Source of the DNA: Mansonella perstans
Lineage: Eukaryota; Nematoda; Chromadorea; Rhabditida; Onchocercidae
Direction: 5' to 3'
Assembly: GCA_037074765.1 (NCBI GenBank)
Contig: JBAMDO010000043.1
Location: forward strand, 1-64,000
DNA length: 64,000 bases
Part shown: positions 50,040 to 59,899 of the stretch, in pieces
Layout: every line of letters starts with the position of its first letter
Position numbering within the stretch: position 1 is the stretch's first letter
Made by a program: the position numbers and the translations under genes
Notes under the pieces: generated by a model
What the model was told of the DNA's origin: nothing
What the model saw: the letters and a program-made list of their open reading frames with translations, nothing else
Databases searched by the model: none

Positions 50040-50352
50040 CTTTGAATTTTTTTATCTAAAACTACAGTATACGAAAGGAGAATGTACTGTCGAAAAATGT
50101 ACTGCAATCGAAACCTTTGTTGCAGTATCTCCGGACAAAAACAAACTTTTGAGTATAGCAAAATCCTCCATATTATATTTGTTCCATATCATATAAGTGA
50201 CTTTAAATTTCTTAAAATGTTGCTACAAAAAATTTCGCTTACTCAACCATATTCTATTTTTCAGATGAATCAAAATCTCCGATTTTTTTAGAAACATATT
50301 AGTACGGCTGATAAGTCCTTTTTCTGGTAAACAAAAAAAATTCAGGAACCTA

Positions 50353-50613
50353 TCAAATCGCAAAACTGAATTCTTTGCCAGTCCCAGATTGTAATCCGAA
50401 TATTTCATGATCTTCCAAAGAAATTTTCAGCGCTACCGTTTGTATGGATATGTTTGTATTGCCATATAAAGCAGTATATTCTTCAATCCAAATTTTGTTA
50501 TCTAGACACAAGCAATTAAGATTATGTATATGTGCCACAATATCTAATAATTCTGTCGCTCTGTGTGGGATATATTTCATAAATATAGGAAAGAGTTCAT
50601 ACTTCACAAAAGC
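50353..50613 (-). pseudogene. PTR extracellular domain 2, first part
   Basis: After 'gaaagttttag': AFVKYELFPIFMKYIPHRAT, then NKIWIEEYTALYGN. It fits the family loosely (aromatic Y.LF, later W...Y). The frame ends in a TGA without an obvious donor. Confidence 0.5.
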
Positions 50614-50824
50614 CTAAAACTTTCATTTCAATGCTTAAAAAAAGAATAATAAAAAGAACGAAGCAATTAGAATTGTTTCATTTTAGCACAAAGACTTTGG
50701 CGTCTCGTCAAATACTACATTTTGTGCTGTCTAGACTTTTTTCTAACAACCAATGAAACAGATACTGCCTTATCATGCTGACTTTTTTTTCTTTGATTAA
50801 ATCTAAATTGAAATAAATGTTTTA

Positions 50825-51025
50825 TTATCTTGTTTGAAGCTTTCGACCTTGACCTAAATTTCGTGCATTTTCAAGAGTTGGTAATGAATTAGTGAGGAAA
50901 GAATCTGATCGCAATGTTTTTTGTGGTGTAAAATTTTCTTCCATTCGAAGCGTAAGATATATGCTACAAATCCAGAAGGGAATGAAAATACTCAGTAAAA
51001 TAATCTTAGTGATAGGATGCATCAA
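50825..51025 (-). pseudogene. PTR TM7 segment
   Basis: HPITKIILLSIFIPFWICSI, then a polar stretch with FTPQKTLRSDSFLTNSL. The helix followed by 'L..DSFL' fits TM7 and the start of extracellular domain 2. Confidence 0.6.
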
Positions 51026-51212
51026 AAACTCGCAGTAAATTTTTAAAGGTGAATTACGCCTGAAAATAATAAACTGCGTGACCTACTTATTATGGGATTA
51101 TTTGGGAAACAAAACTTGATAAGGTGTTTTATTTCAGCTTCTCAAAATTCTTCTTAAATTCGTTCCATTTATTTCACAGATATGTTCGTATACTGATTTC
51201 TAAAGAACAAAC

Positions 51213-51360
51213 CTTTTGTTGCCTTTCCTTGAAACGTTGAATGAACAAGAATGAATTTTCAATAGTAAAGGAGTAAATGCCAAAATCTGGAATATCCAGT
51301 CAAACGTGAGTACCAAAGCCAAACAATAGCAAAGTGCGAATCGCGTAAGATGAAAGAAGA
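51213..51360 (-). pseudogene. PTR TM5-TM6 segment
   Basis: FFHLTRFALCYCLALVLTFD, then WIFQILAFTPLLL, matches the 'FC.Y.A.A..FD.I.Q...F' helix. An acceptor at 51361-51363 joins in phase to the VDD exon but leaves the loop a few residues short. A second acceptor further upstream would put a stop in frame. Confidence 0.6.
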
Positions 51361-51444
51361 CTGCCAACCTGTTGCATGTGTTTATTGCTTCCACAACATT
51401 TCAGCTGAATACACATTCGCTTTTTTATTCTCTTCAGCACTTAC

Positions 51445-51616
51445 CATAAAAGCACAGGATGTTTGTAATTGAAGTAAGGGTCATAGATGGACCAAGTTCT
51501 ACGAGTACCGAAGATAACCGAGACAAGGAATCTAATTCAACGGATGTGAACCATTTGTGTAGCACTAGAAATGCATCGTCTACGCTAACAGCTAATATCA
51601 GAAATGATGTAATGAC
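51445..51616 (-). pseudogene. PTR sterol-sensing-domain exon with VDD motif
   Basis: 57 codons plus one base, acceptor 'ttattttag', donor G|gtaagt. VITSFLILAVSVDDAFLVLH is the TM4 'FLVLAxGVDDAFL' signature, with the conserved Asp pair of the RND/PTR proton-relay site retained. RLSSVLVELGPSMTLTSITN matches the following helix. Intact in itself; the clearest identification in this locus. Confidence 0.82.
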
Positions 51617-51829
51617 CTAAAATAAAATATAATAAATTTCAAATGAAATTCCGCTATTCAAAGCTTACAGCACGAAGTCGATAATATTTACAATTAAAAA
51701 ACATCTAAGTCAAAAAATGGAATACCATGAAGTACCTGATTCAATTTTAAATCAATGCATGTTCTAATTGAAAAATGGTTTAATTGGAAAATTAGTGGAG
51801 ATTTTTCAATAATAATAGATTTGAAAGAT

Positions 51830-51945
51830 GAAAAGATAACATTGATGAATTCAGTATGCGGCCTAACAGTGAAAATGTAGTAATTGATGTTAACCAGCCA
51901 GACATGGACAAAATGCAGTCATAGCATTAAAAAAACCGTTTGCAA
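51830..51945 (-). pseudogene. PTR TM3 with frameshift
   Basis: One frame gives NAMTAFCPCLAG and the next gives LTSITTFSLLGRILNSSM. Together they match the family's 'GVL.PLLA..TSFGLL...G' helix, so one base has been lost (or mis-read) near 51890. No GT donor is evident at the expected end. Confidence 0.65.
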
Positions 51946-52301
51946 AAATGTCTATAATTGCAATCGATGAATTATTTGAAACAGTCTGAACAATTTCGGT
52001 TTATATTGAAATGCCAATAGTTGTGGTCTTCTAGAAATAATTTAGTAAAGTTAAGGCATAAGAAAACTAAAATAAAATATCGATAAACAACAAAATTAAA
52101 ACACTATCTAAAGCACCACCACAGTTGTTAATAATACAATGCCTTCAATATTTTTTCAAACTGATTTTTGCCATATATTTCTAATTTACTGTTCAGATTG
52201 TTTTTCATCAATGGAAGTAAAATTAAAATTATAATTTACTTTAAAATAACCTGATTATAATGGAGAATTGATAAAAATATAAAGATGACCATTGCAAGTT
52301 A

Positions 52302-52406
52302 ACCGGTGAAAAAATAAGGTAGTGAACCAAGTGAATCCAGAAATATTTCATCATTTACAATTTCGTCACCAAATAATTGAAAACGAACCCCTGATTCACT
52401 TGAATT
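52302..52406 (-). pseudogene. PTR end of extracellular domain 1, with TAA before TM2
   Basis: 35 codons after 'aaattttag': FQLFGDEIVNDEIFLDSLGS, then LPYFFTG, matching the family's 'GDEIVN.EM...L..PYF.IG'. TAA (52301-52299) follows, then in the same frame the hydrophobic LAMVIFIFLSILHY expected for TM2. A splice at G|gttaac is possible but would need TM2 on another exon, which I cannot find. Confidence 0.65.
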
Positions 52407-52559
52407 CTAAAATTTAAAATAGTCACAAAAAAGCTCATTTCAGTTAGCTCTATACTCAATTCATCATTTTTTTATGAGTGTATATTTTTGCAAATGAATT
52501 CTAATCTTTTGCACATATTATTTTCAGAATTTCAATAATTTTTTCATTTTCATATTTCG

Positions 52560-52841
52560 ATTATAATTATATCCTTCAATGCTATTTACGTTCTGTCTCA
52601 TCCAACAATTCACTTCTTTTGCCTAACAAGATTGGAAGATTATTGCTCCACTCAACTTCAGTTCATTTTATACTGGAAATAACATCCTGATGATCGGCAA
52701 ATGTGAAGAAGTATACCATCATGCCAACAAAATCATTACTGTAACGCCTAAAGACGTTCCTAGTTGTGAAGTTGATACCGTAAAGATTCATCGTTGGATA
52801 ACCATGCACTGCATTTTCATTTGATTGATTTTGATCGCCTC
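52560..52841 (-). pseudogene. PTR extracellular domain 1, YPTM block with in-frame TGA
   Basis: Acceptor 'aatattctgtag'. HGYPTMNLYGINFTTRNVF matches the YP.M.LYG...F...N.F block, followed by a Phe-rich strand (MMVYFFTFADHQD). TGA at 52665-52663 is followed in the same frame by TEVEWSNNLPILLG, which fits the family's WE motif, so the stop looks like a point lesion. Confidence 0.68.
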
Positions 52842-53077
52842 CTACAGAATATTTGAAATTTGATTACTTTGAAATTTGAAACTCTAAATAATTGCGGTGA
52901 AATATTGAGTGTCTGCAAGAAATTACCAAGAATGGTCAGATTCATGTCTTCAAAGAAATGATAAGCTGTGGTCTGTCTTTAGTACTTATCGATGAAATAC
53001 TAACCGAAAGAGCTTCATAAAATGGTTTTGAAGAAAGATATACACATTTTAAAATCCATTGCCAGTTAAAGGCATAC

Positions 53078-53168
53078 GTAATCCTCGTTCTGCTTCTTGT
53101 TCCATGGCAATAAACTTATCAGGTCGTACCATGGAACCTCCACCGACGCTTTCACCGAAAAGTACTAT
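53078..53168 (-). pseudogene. PTR extracellular domain 1, GGSM block
   Basis: After 'ataaattcag': IVLFGESVGGGSMVRPDKFI, then AMEQEAERGL, ending in phase 1 at gtatgc. The IVL...GGSM.R.D block is a hallmark of the family's first extracellular domain. It joins in phase to the exon at 52841. Confidence 0.7.
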
Positions 53169-53314
53169 CTGAATTTATAAAGACAGATCTCTTTCGCGAT
53201 TATTATTCATGATCCATATTCCAATATTGGAAAAGTTGGTAACTGCCAAGTGAAGGAAGCAAAAAATAAATTTTTTATACCACTCATCTGGCAATATTAA
53301 GCATTGAGAATAAC

Positions 53315-53397
53315 CGTACATGGATCAGATGTCAAGTTGTAAAATCTTCGATAATATTCCCTCTCTGACCACGATTTTGAGAGTGGCGTTGAAAAGT
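53315..53397 (-). pseudogene. PTR extracellular domain 1, first part
   Basis: Acceptor 'gattttcgtacag'. It reads FSTPLSKSWSEREYYRRFYN, then LTSDPCT. The ER..Y.RF pattern is the family's 'TP..A.S..E...F' block. It joins in phase 0 to the 53168 exon using donor ACG|gttatt. Confidence 0.65.
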
Positions 53398-54344
53398 CTG
53401 TACGAAAATCAGTTTTGAATTTCGTGTAGAAATTTGCAGTACACGCTGCTAGTGCTACCTGAAATCATTTTATGTTTTGTATAATAAAAATAAAAGCACC
53501 TATGCCAAAAAGATAGCATGCGCTTATATATGGACCACGATATCCATTTAGTGCAATAAAGGCTTTTGGATGAAATAAGCTTTACAGCATTTTTAGTGCC
53601 TTGAAAAATGCGATATTGGAGAATCGTACTAACTATGCGAAGACGAGTCATGGTAGTTGACAAGAGCTTAAAGCAAGAATTCTGCTTGCTAACAAAAATA
53701 ACAACTGAAAGATAAGGCTAATGATATCGCATTTATAGTTAAAAAATGCCATATGATCTAACAGAAAATAAAATTCGTTTGCTTGTTAATGTTGCCAATG
53801 CCGCTGAAAATCACACATCATCGGGCGAAACAAAAACAATCCCACAAACTTCAAGTAACAACTAGCTCGGTACAAAGAAATTTTGTGTTATCGCATTAAA
53901 AAATTGGATTGTTTAACTTCTGGAAAGCAGGAAACGTTTCCAATTAAAACTATTGTTATAAACTTATGAGAACAGAAAAGAAGATGAAGAGAAGAAAGAC
54001 GTTTCAATTTGAAGATGTGATGAAATTCAATTCGAATTAAAAGAGAACTTGAACAAAAAAGCAAAAAAGCATTGTAAAATGGAATGGATTGAACTTCGAT
54101 TTTGAGAGTCAGCATAGTTCAAGAAGGCTATTTTTTTAGGTGGAATTAATGTTTATAGTTGGATTTTCGTGAATAAGATAAAGTTTTTCAGCTTCTTTCA
54201 AGGACGACTGAATACCTGAATTCTCTTAGTTTTTGGATTACAAGAAATATATGATATATTATAAAAACATTAACTTAAAACAATCAGTAAATGTGGCCAT
54301 CACAACATGCTATATTTTTTATCTGGTGTAATTATTGGAAAACA

Positions 54345-54540
54345 TACTACAACACATGTTGACGGTAGAATGGTTGGTTCGCTTGCAATCAGAGCACTTA
54401 GTTTCGAAAAAAATTTGCTGTGAAGCCCGATGATTATTAGAAATAGTTTGATCAGACAGATTCTAGAATCTCGGAGAGCAATTGTTAGTTGAATCTCACC
54501 AGGAACGTTTTCCTTGTATCTTATTCTGACGTCCATTCGT
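54345..54540 (-). pseudogene. Possible first PTR exon (TM1)
   Basis: An open frame starting ATG at 54536, with SKFFSKLSALIASEPTILPS and TCVV before a gtatgt donor. The FFxxLxxLIAxxP pattern resembles the start of PTR proteins just before TM1. The phase does not join directly to the 53397 exon, so at least one exon is missing or lost. Confidence 0.4.
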
Positions 54541-54549
54541 CAATACGTT

Positions 54550-57500
54550 TATGCGAATGGATATATTGATGAATGTTATGCAGTGACATGAAGATAATAC
54601 AAGAGAGTAACATCGAATTCCTGCAGATGTATTATTTGGACAAAAGAGGGATTTAAGGAAGTTTGAAGGTCAGTTACTTCACTAGCGTCTTGCAATTCAC
54701 ACCTATAGCAGCTAATCACACTGCAAAATATACGCTGTGCGTTCTAAAATTTGCTTCGGTTTTTTATCTTTTAGCTAAAATAATTAATAACTCTGCTGCA
54801 GACAAAACAAATATGACCATTGAAGATAGATTTATAAAATTAACGCATTCCAATAAAATCTTTCAAATTTAAGACGAATGCTGGAGCAATTTCGACAAGT
54901 GAATAAGTAAATTTAAGTGAGATAGTTAAAAAAAGTTTTGATGAATAATTACAAATGGCGAAGTTTAAGACTCTTTACAATGTATAGCAAACTAGAAAAA
55001 TAATGAAGCGAAGTTGAAACATGCAGAAAAGCGGAGAAACAAAGATATATTAGCTCAAAAAGTTGTTTTTTAAATAGACATTAATCTTGATCAGTTCTTA
55101 TTAATTTCAGAAAGAGATGAAAATGGCAATTTGCATTAGTTTATTTACCCTGTCCCATCTTTTTCAATGGTTTTTTTTATTTTTGTTTGAACTTGCTTTC
55201 CGTCTTGATTTATAATATCATTGCAAGAAAGGGCGAACTTAGAAATACACTCCGCTGATTTTTTGACTCCTTCCACTTATAGTATGAATTTAAGTGCATG
55301 AATTAACAAATCACTGGTATCGCAGATGTAAATTATTTCTGCTTATACCAAATTATTCGTGACAGCAAGAGATTGAAATGAAAATTCCTTTCTTTTCAGT
55401 TTTTGCTATCAGAATCACATTATCGTCGTTAATTTCTTCAATACTGTAAGTGTCAGCTGTTCAAACTCTTATTCCTATACGTTTTTCTACAACTGTAAAC
55501 AACGACCCAGATCGTTATTCATTCAGGGATTGGCTGTAATCATTTCGAATTAGTTTAGTTGAAAATTTTATCCCTGTCGAGCTTTGATGATTTTTTTGAT
55601 CTTGTTGCCGCCAATTTCCAATAACAGTAAATAAAATTTATGAAACATATAAATTCTTTCGATCCTATCAAAGCAAAAAAGTCGGTTCTAAGACAAATTA
55701 TCTAATCCATTTTATTTTTAAAATTAAAATTAGATGTTTGGGTCATTTGGATTGTTTTCAGTGGTTTTTTTTTTAAAGATTTTTTTTCAATATTATTATT
55801 ATTATGGTTTTTTGCCTTCTTGGCCTTTTAGTTTATTTGGAATTTTTTATTTACGATGAAAAGGTTTTTAAACCTTTTTTAATTTTGTTTGGTATGTTGA
55901 TCCACGAGAGATCAGAACGAAGTTGAGTATTATACTGAAAGTTCAAATCAAAAGAAAAATTAATGTATTGCAGGAGTTGATGGCTTTACAGCAGTGAAAA
56001 AAACGTTTCAAAGTAGTTGAGGATCCTACTCTCTCTTTCACAAGCTTTAAAAATAATCTTATCCAAAAGATTTATTAATGTAGCACTGCAAATGTTCTCA
56101 TGCACCTATCGGATCTCTACCTCTCCAACATCGTTGGCAAGGAAAAGGAAGATGAGTTATGTCGATAAAGCTTTGCAGAGATAATAAAGCTAATATCTTC
56201 CTAACATTTACATGTTTCTTATAAATATGGAAGTTTTTAATGTCGCCAGTCTTATCGGCAAAAACTTTTCATTTCTGTATATAGTTGAGAGGAATCCAGA
56301 TTTTTATTGTTTGATGCTTAAGTGTGAAATCCAAGAAAAACCGCTTTTTCCACTTCATTAAAAGTTAGGTATGTTTCTTTGTTTTTGTAATCTTTGCGTT
56401 CAGAGTACACGCGCGACTGCAAGCAAATCAATGAATAGAAAGAAATTCAAGATTTACGAAATTTTCTGGAAAACTTATGCATTTTTCTCCGATTCACTTA
56501 TTTGAAGTGAATGAGAGCCACTATTCATAATCACCCATTGTTGACGACGAGTTTTCAAACGAACAAAATCAAACTTCAGAAGTTGCCTCGCACACTTGAG
56601 AAAGCAGTAAATCAATTTGTTTCTCGAAAAGTCTCACGGGTTTCCTTCTTCTTCGTTTTTCATTTTTCTGGAATGTACTCTTGTTATGTTTAAATCTCGC
56701 AATTTGAATATTATAGACAACCGCTAATAGAAAATAGACTAGAATATAGACTAGTAATGTACTGCGGATTTAAGAGTTATGTGGATTTTTTTCTAATTCT
56801 GTTGTATTTGAAACAGATTGTATATTTTAAGAGCTAATTATGAACTTCAGATGCAGCTGATTAATTCAGTTTTTGGGTATTGCGAAAGATGAATCGTCCT
56901 TAACATATAAATTAAACTATGTTTTTCTTTACAAGAAAATTTTCTGATTGTTAAAAAATGTATCGAGCTTTTTCGGAAAGATTTTACTAATTTCTCCTGT
57001 TTTTTTTTTTTTTTTGCCGTAGTATCTTCGTGTTTACTTAATATTATTTATATCGTCAAGGTTGCGACTTATCATATGTTTACATCATTGATTAGTTCTA
57101 TTCCTTGCTTATTTTTACACAAAAACTAAGTGAAGCCGTTCCAATTCATTTTGTGAATCTTTCTCCTTTTAGTCTTTTGAATCCAACAGTGTAACTTTCG
57201 TAAATTTTCAGCACTTCAGAGCTCGTTAAAGTTGCATGCTATGCTAATTATGTTTCAGTTTACATTACGAGAGACCGTTTTTTGTTATTAAGGAAAAATC
57301 AGTCACTTTTAAAGATTACGGTAGCTGTTTTTTTTTCATAGATTTATCTTAAGCAACATCACTTGTACAACTTGATTTGTTTTACTTGAACCGGTTGTGC
57401 GAGATCCGTTCCTTAGCTGTGATCCACATGAACTCCATTTTTCTTATGATGTTGGAAACACATACTGACATAACGCAGTTAGTGATAGCTTGAAATGCGA

Positions 57501-58560
57501 TTTGATTGTTAAAATTGAAAGAATAATTGGAATTCTATTCGTACGATATAACGAATTTATGAAAATGCAACAATATGACATGTTGATAGCTTGTTGATTG
57601 ATATATTGCAGACATACATAGCAGCATGTTAATTTTTTTTAAAAGCAATTTTAAGTATGCATATTTGTTAGCAACACTAACTGCACTTGAAAACATTACC
57701 AATGTGACAAACAATTGCTATTTATTATCTGGTTCATGTATTTCAATAAAAAATTTTTTTACATGTAGCACTCATGTGCAGTTCTTGTAGCATACGTTTG
57801 TCGAAAAAGTGAAAAGACAATCACGACGAAGTTTATCAAAACAGGAACATTTCTCAAATATCATCATTTTCCTGAAAGGCTCGCCATAAATTGGGTTTGA
57901 ATTCAGATTATAAATGACAAAAGTAATGTTGAAAAACAACTATAAGCATGAAACTTTTATTTATCAAATTTTTGAACGATATTTGGTATAGTCCATACTA
58001 GTTTCGAGGTTTACGTATTACTGCACATTTCTCAGTATAGAAGTAGCTTGCTAACAGCATATCTGAAAAGCAAATCTTGAAGTTATTGAAAATTAAACCG
58101 TATTGCTATGTACGAAGGCGAATACAATCAGTTGATGTATCTGGGAAGTGAATTCATGAATTCTGTTTTCATGAAGAAAATAAAAGGCTCCTAAATTTTT
58201 GTCCCAGGTTATGTCTATTTTCAAAAATGCCTTCGTTGAATAAGGTTCTGAAAACACTCGCCTTCACCATATTAGTTTTGAAGGCTACTAAAACAGAACA
58301 GCAGTGGGTTTGATTTAGAGACTGTAAGTGTAACCAAAGAGATTCAGCATTAACAGCAGTCAGTTTCACATTGATTTTTCAACATAACGTCTGATACGCC
58401 AGTTGCATGAATATCTACAGGAGACGCCTAGTATACTTAATAATAGCAGTAGCGCTGACAACGTCAAGAATAACGACTAAATCCATCGTTGGAAAGGAAG
58501 ATTATTTACAAAAAGGAATGATGTCACTGACTGTGGGTAATGATTGATCAGAAGAAAAAG
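54550..58560. other. Non-coding stretch upstream of the PTR remnant
   Basis: Nothing recognised on either strand. Open frames of about 60-70 codons at 54663-54872, 56511-56693 and 58369-58169 show no domain. T-run at 57001-57015. Confidence 0.5.
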
Positions 58561-58575
58561 AAAAAAGAAACTTAC

Positions 58576-58612
58576 CGCTTCAAAATAATAGTTTCATGAC
58601 CTGATCTTGATC
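58576..58612 (-). CDS. Possible 37-base microexon downstream of the His-rich gene
   Basis: Bounded by a strong acceptor ('tttgtttgtttcag') and a strong donor (gcg|gtaagt). Using a gttagt donor just before the His-rich stop codon, it would join in phase to give EEHKRSRSGHETIILK. I found no following exon that continues the frame, so it may be an alternative 3' form or chance. Confidence 0.25.
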
Positions 58613-59237
58613 CTGAAACAAACAAAAATATGTGCAAAAACTTCTTTAGAAAAAATACCCATTTTTAAGAGTTCTTGAAAACAATATGCTTGCCGATATT
58701 GTAAAAAGGTTATTCAATCAAATAAAAAAATTCAAGATTTTGAAAAGACCATTAGATGTCTTAGAAACTTAAGGATCAAAAATTGATGGAAATGAAAAGA
58801 CGCTTCTAGAGTCCCATATTCAATAACCGAAAAATTCAATGGAGTAATTTGTTTGTTATATAAATGAAGTTTGTTATAAACTTTAATTTCTGTGATTTTT
58901 GCAACCGGTTTTTTTAGCCTGAATACTTGGCATGGCAAGTTTTTAAAAACCCATTAGTGCATTTATTGATAGCTTCACTACAGCTGACTTTTAGCTAAGA
59001 AATACGTAATAAAAAAAATTACTTTCTCCTCCTTCTTTTCTTTTTCTTCGGACTCTTCTGAAAAAAAAGTCTTTTTTCAGCATTGGCAACAAATATCTCA
59101 GCTTTGCATTCATTTATTTTAATCTGTTTGGTTGAAATTCACAATAAAAATCGAGCGTTTTTTGATCGTAAAGTACTTTAACATACTTTCCTGATTTTGT
59201 AAACAAAAAGAGACGAGACATTAAGTGTAATTAAAAA

Positions 59238-59246
59238 AAGAATAAT
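59238..59246 (-). terminator. Possible polyadenylation signal of the His-rich gene
   Basis: An ATTAAA variant hexamer about 35 bases after the stop codon on the minus strand. No standard AATAAA is closer. Confidence 0.3.
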
Positions 59247-59275
59247 ATTTAATATACTTTAGGAAAAATGGAATA

Positions 59276-59896
59276 CTAACTTTTGTGCTCCTCATTATGT
59301 TCTTTGTCATGCTGTTCAATCTGATCTGATCCCTTGTGTTCTTCATTTCCGTGATGATGACAAAAACAGTGACAGTGTTCACGACCCTTTTTTTGGTGAT
59401 CCTTATGTTCCTGACCTTGATCATGGCTTTCTTTGTGTTTCGGACAGTGACAGTGGCATCGACAATCCTGATGATTATGTTCATCACTATCTGAATGATT
59501 CCCTAGATGTTCAATGGTACCTTTCTGAGCACGAATTTCTGTGTCATTTCCATGAAAATGCTCGTGTTGATGTTCATGGCCTTCCGTGTCATTTTCATGG
59601 CATTTACAGTAATAAGACGTTTTCTTATCGTGGCGATGTTCCTCGTCACTGTGTTCGTTGCTATGATTTTCATGACTTCCAGAACAGTTCCGATGTTCAT
59701 GTTTCTCATGACTGGAATCATTTTGCTGTTCATGGCTATGTTCTTGATGCTCATCGTGATTTACATCTGTCTGATTTTTATGGTCTTCTTGTTGCGCATC
59801 ATTTCGTTTTATTCGCATTGCTCGTATATCATTCAAAGCGAAGCAGGTTAAAATCACAGCCAAAATAAAAACCATTTGTAGTCTCTGGGTCGTCAT
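59276..59896 (-). CDS. Secreted His-rich, Cys-containing protein (putative metal binder)
   Basis: 206 residues, ATG at 59896-59894, stop TAG at 59278-59276, no intron needed. Residues 1-26 form a signal peptide (QMVFILAVILTCFALND with a cationic start), followed by RIKR, a possible proprotein cleavage site. The rest is polar and extremely rich in His (nearly 40), Glu, Asp and Lys. It has three Cys/His knots: YYCKCH, DCRCHCHCPKH and EHCHCFCHHH. Seven N-glycosylation sequons (NQT, NDS, NCS, NHS, NDT, NDT, NHS) suggest a secreted glycoprotein. Zinc or copper binding, buffering or haem contact are inferences from composition. I do not recognise a named family; it is unlike metallothionein in its high His and low Cys. 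An antisense open frame (59507-59851) is its shadow. Confidence 0.8.
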   Translation of the reverse strand: MTTQRLQMVFILAVILTCFALNDIRAMRIKRNDAQQEDHKNQTDVNHDEHQEHSHEQQNDSSHEKHEHRNCSGSHENHSNEHSDEEHRHDKKTSYYCKCHENDTEGHEHQHEHFHGNDTEIRAQKGTIEHLGNHSDSDEHNHQDCRCHCHCPKHKESHDQGQEHKDHQKKGREHCHCFCHHHGNEEHKGSDQIEQHDKEHNEEHKS

Positions 59897-59899
59897 CCT

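Larger units (their letters stand above)
49681..54540 (-). pseudogene. Patched-related (PTR, RND/sterol-sensing-domain) gene, broken
   Basis: Intact PTR proteins are 12-pass membrane proteins of the RND superfamily linked in nematodes to moulting, cuticle and sterol/lipid handling. Exon remnants appear in the right order on the minus strand: possible TM1 (about 54.4 kb), extracellular domain 1 (53.40-52.3 kb), the sterol-sensing domain with its VDD motif (51.9-51.2 kb), TM7 (51.0 kb), extracellular domain 2 (50.6 and 50.0 kb) and TM8 (49.8 kb). Lesions seen: in-frame TGA 52665-52663, in-frame TAA 52301-52299 between extracellular domain 1 and TM2, a one-base shift in TM3 near 51890, and a shift in TM8 near 49800. 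Several exons also lack usable donors, and the TM9-12 region is not recognisable. Sequencing indels could explain some of these breaks but not two clean stops plus the missing end. Not assigned to a particular ptr gene. Confidence 0.72.

Noticed and set aside
50844..50855. Tandem AGGTCA/AGGTCG (DR0) on the minus strand
   Set aside because: It lies inside the former coding sequence of the PTR remnant, where the codons explain it; no regulatory context.
59507..59851. 114-codon frame opposite the His-rich gene
   Set aside because: Met/Ile/Phe repeats are the antisense of His/Glu/Asp codons; a shadow frame.
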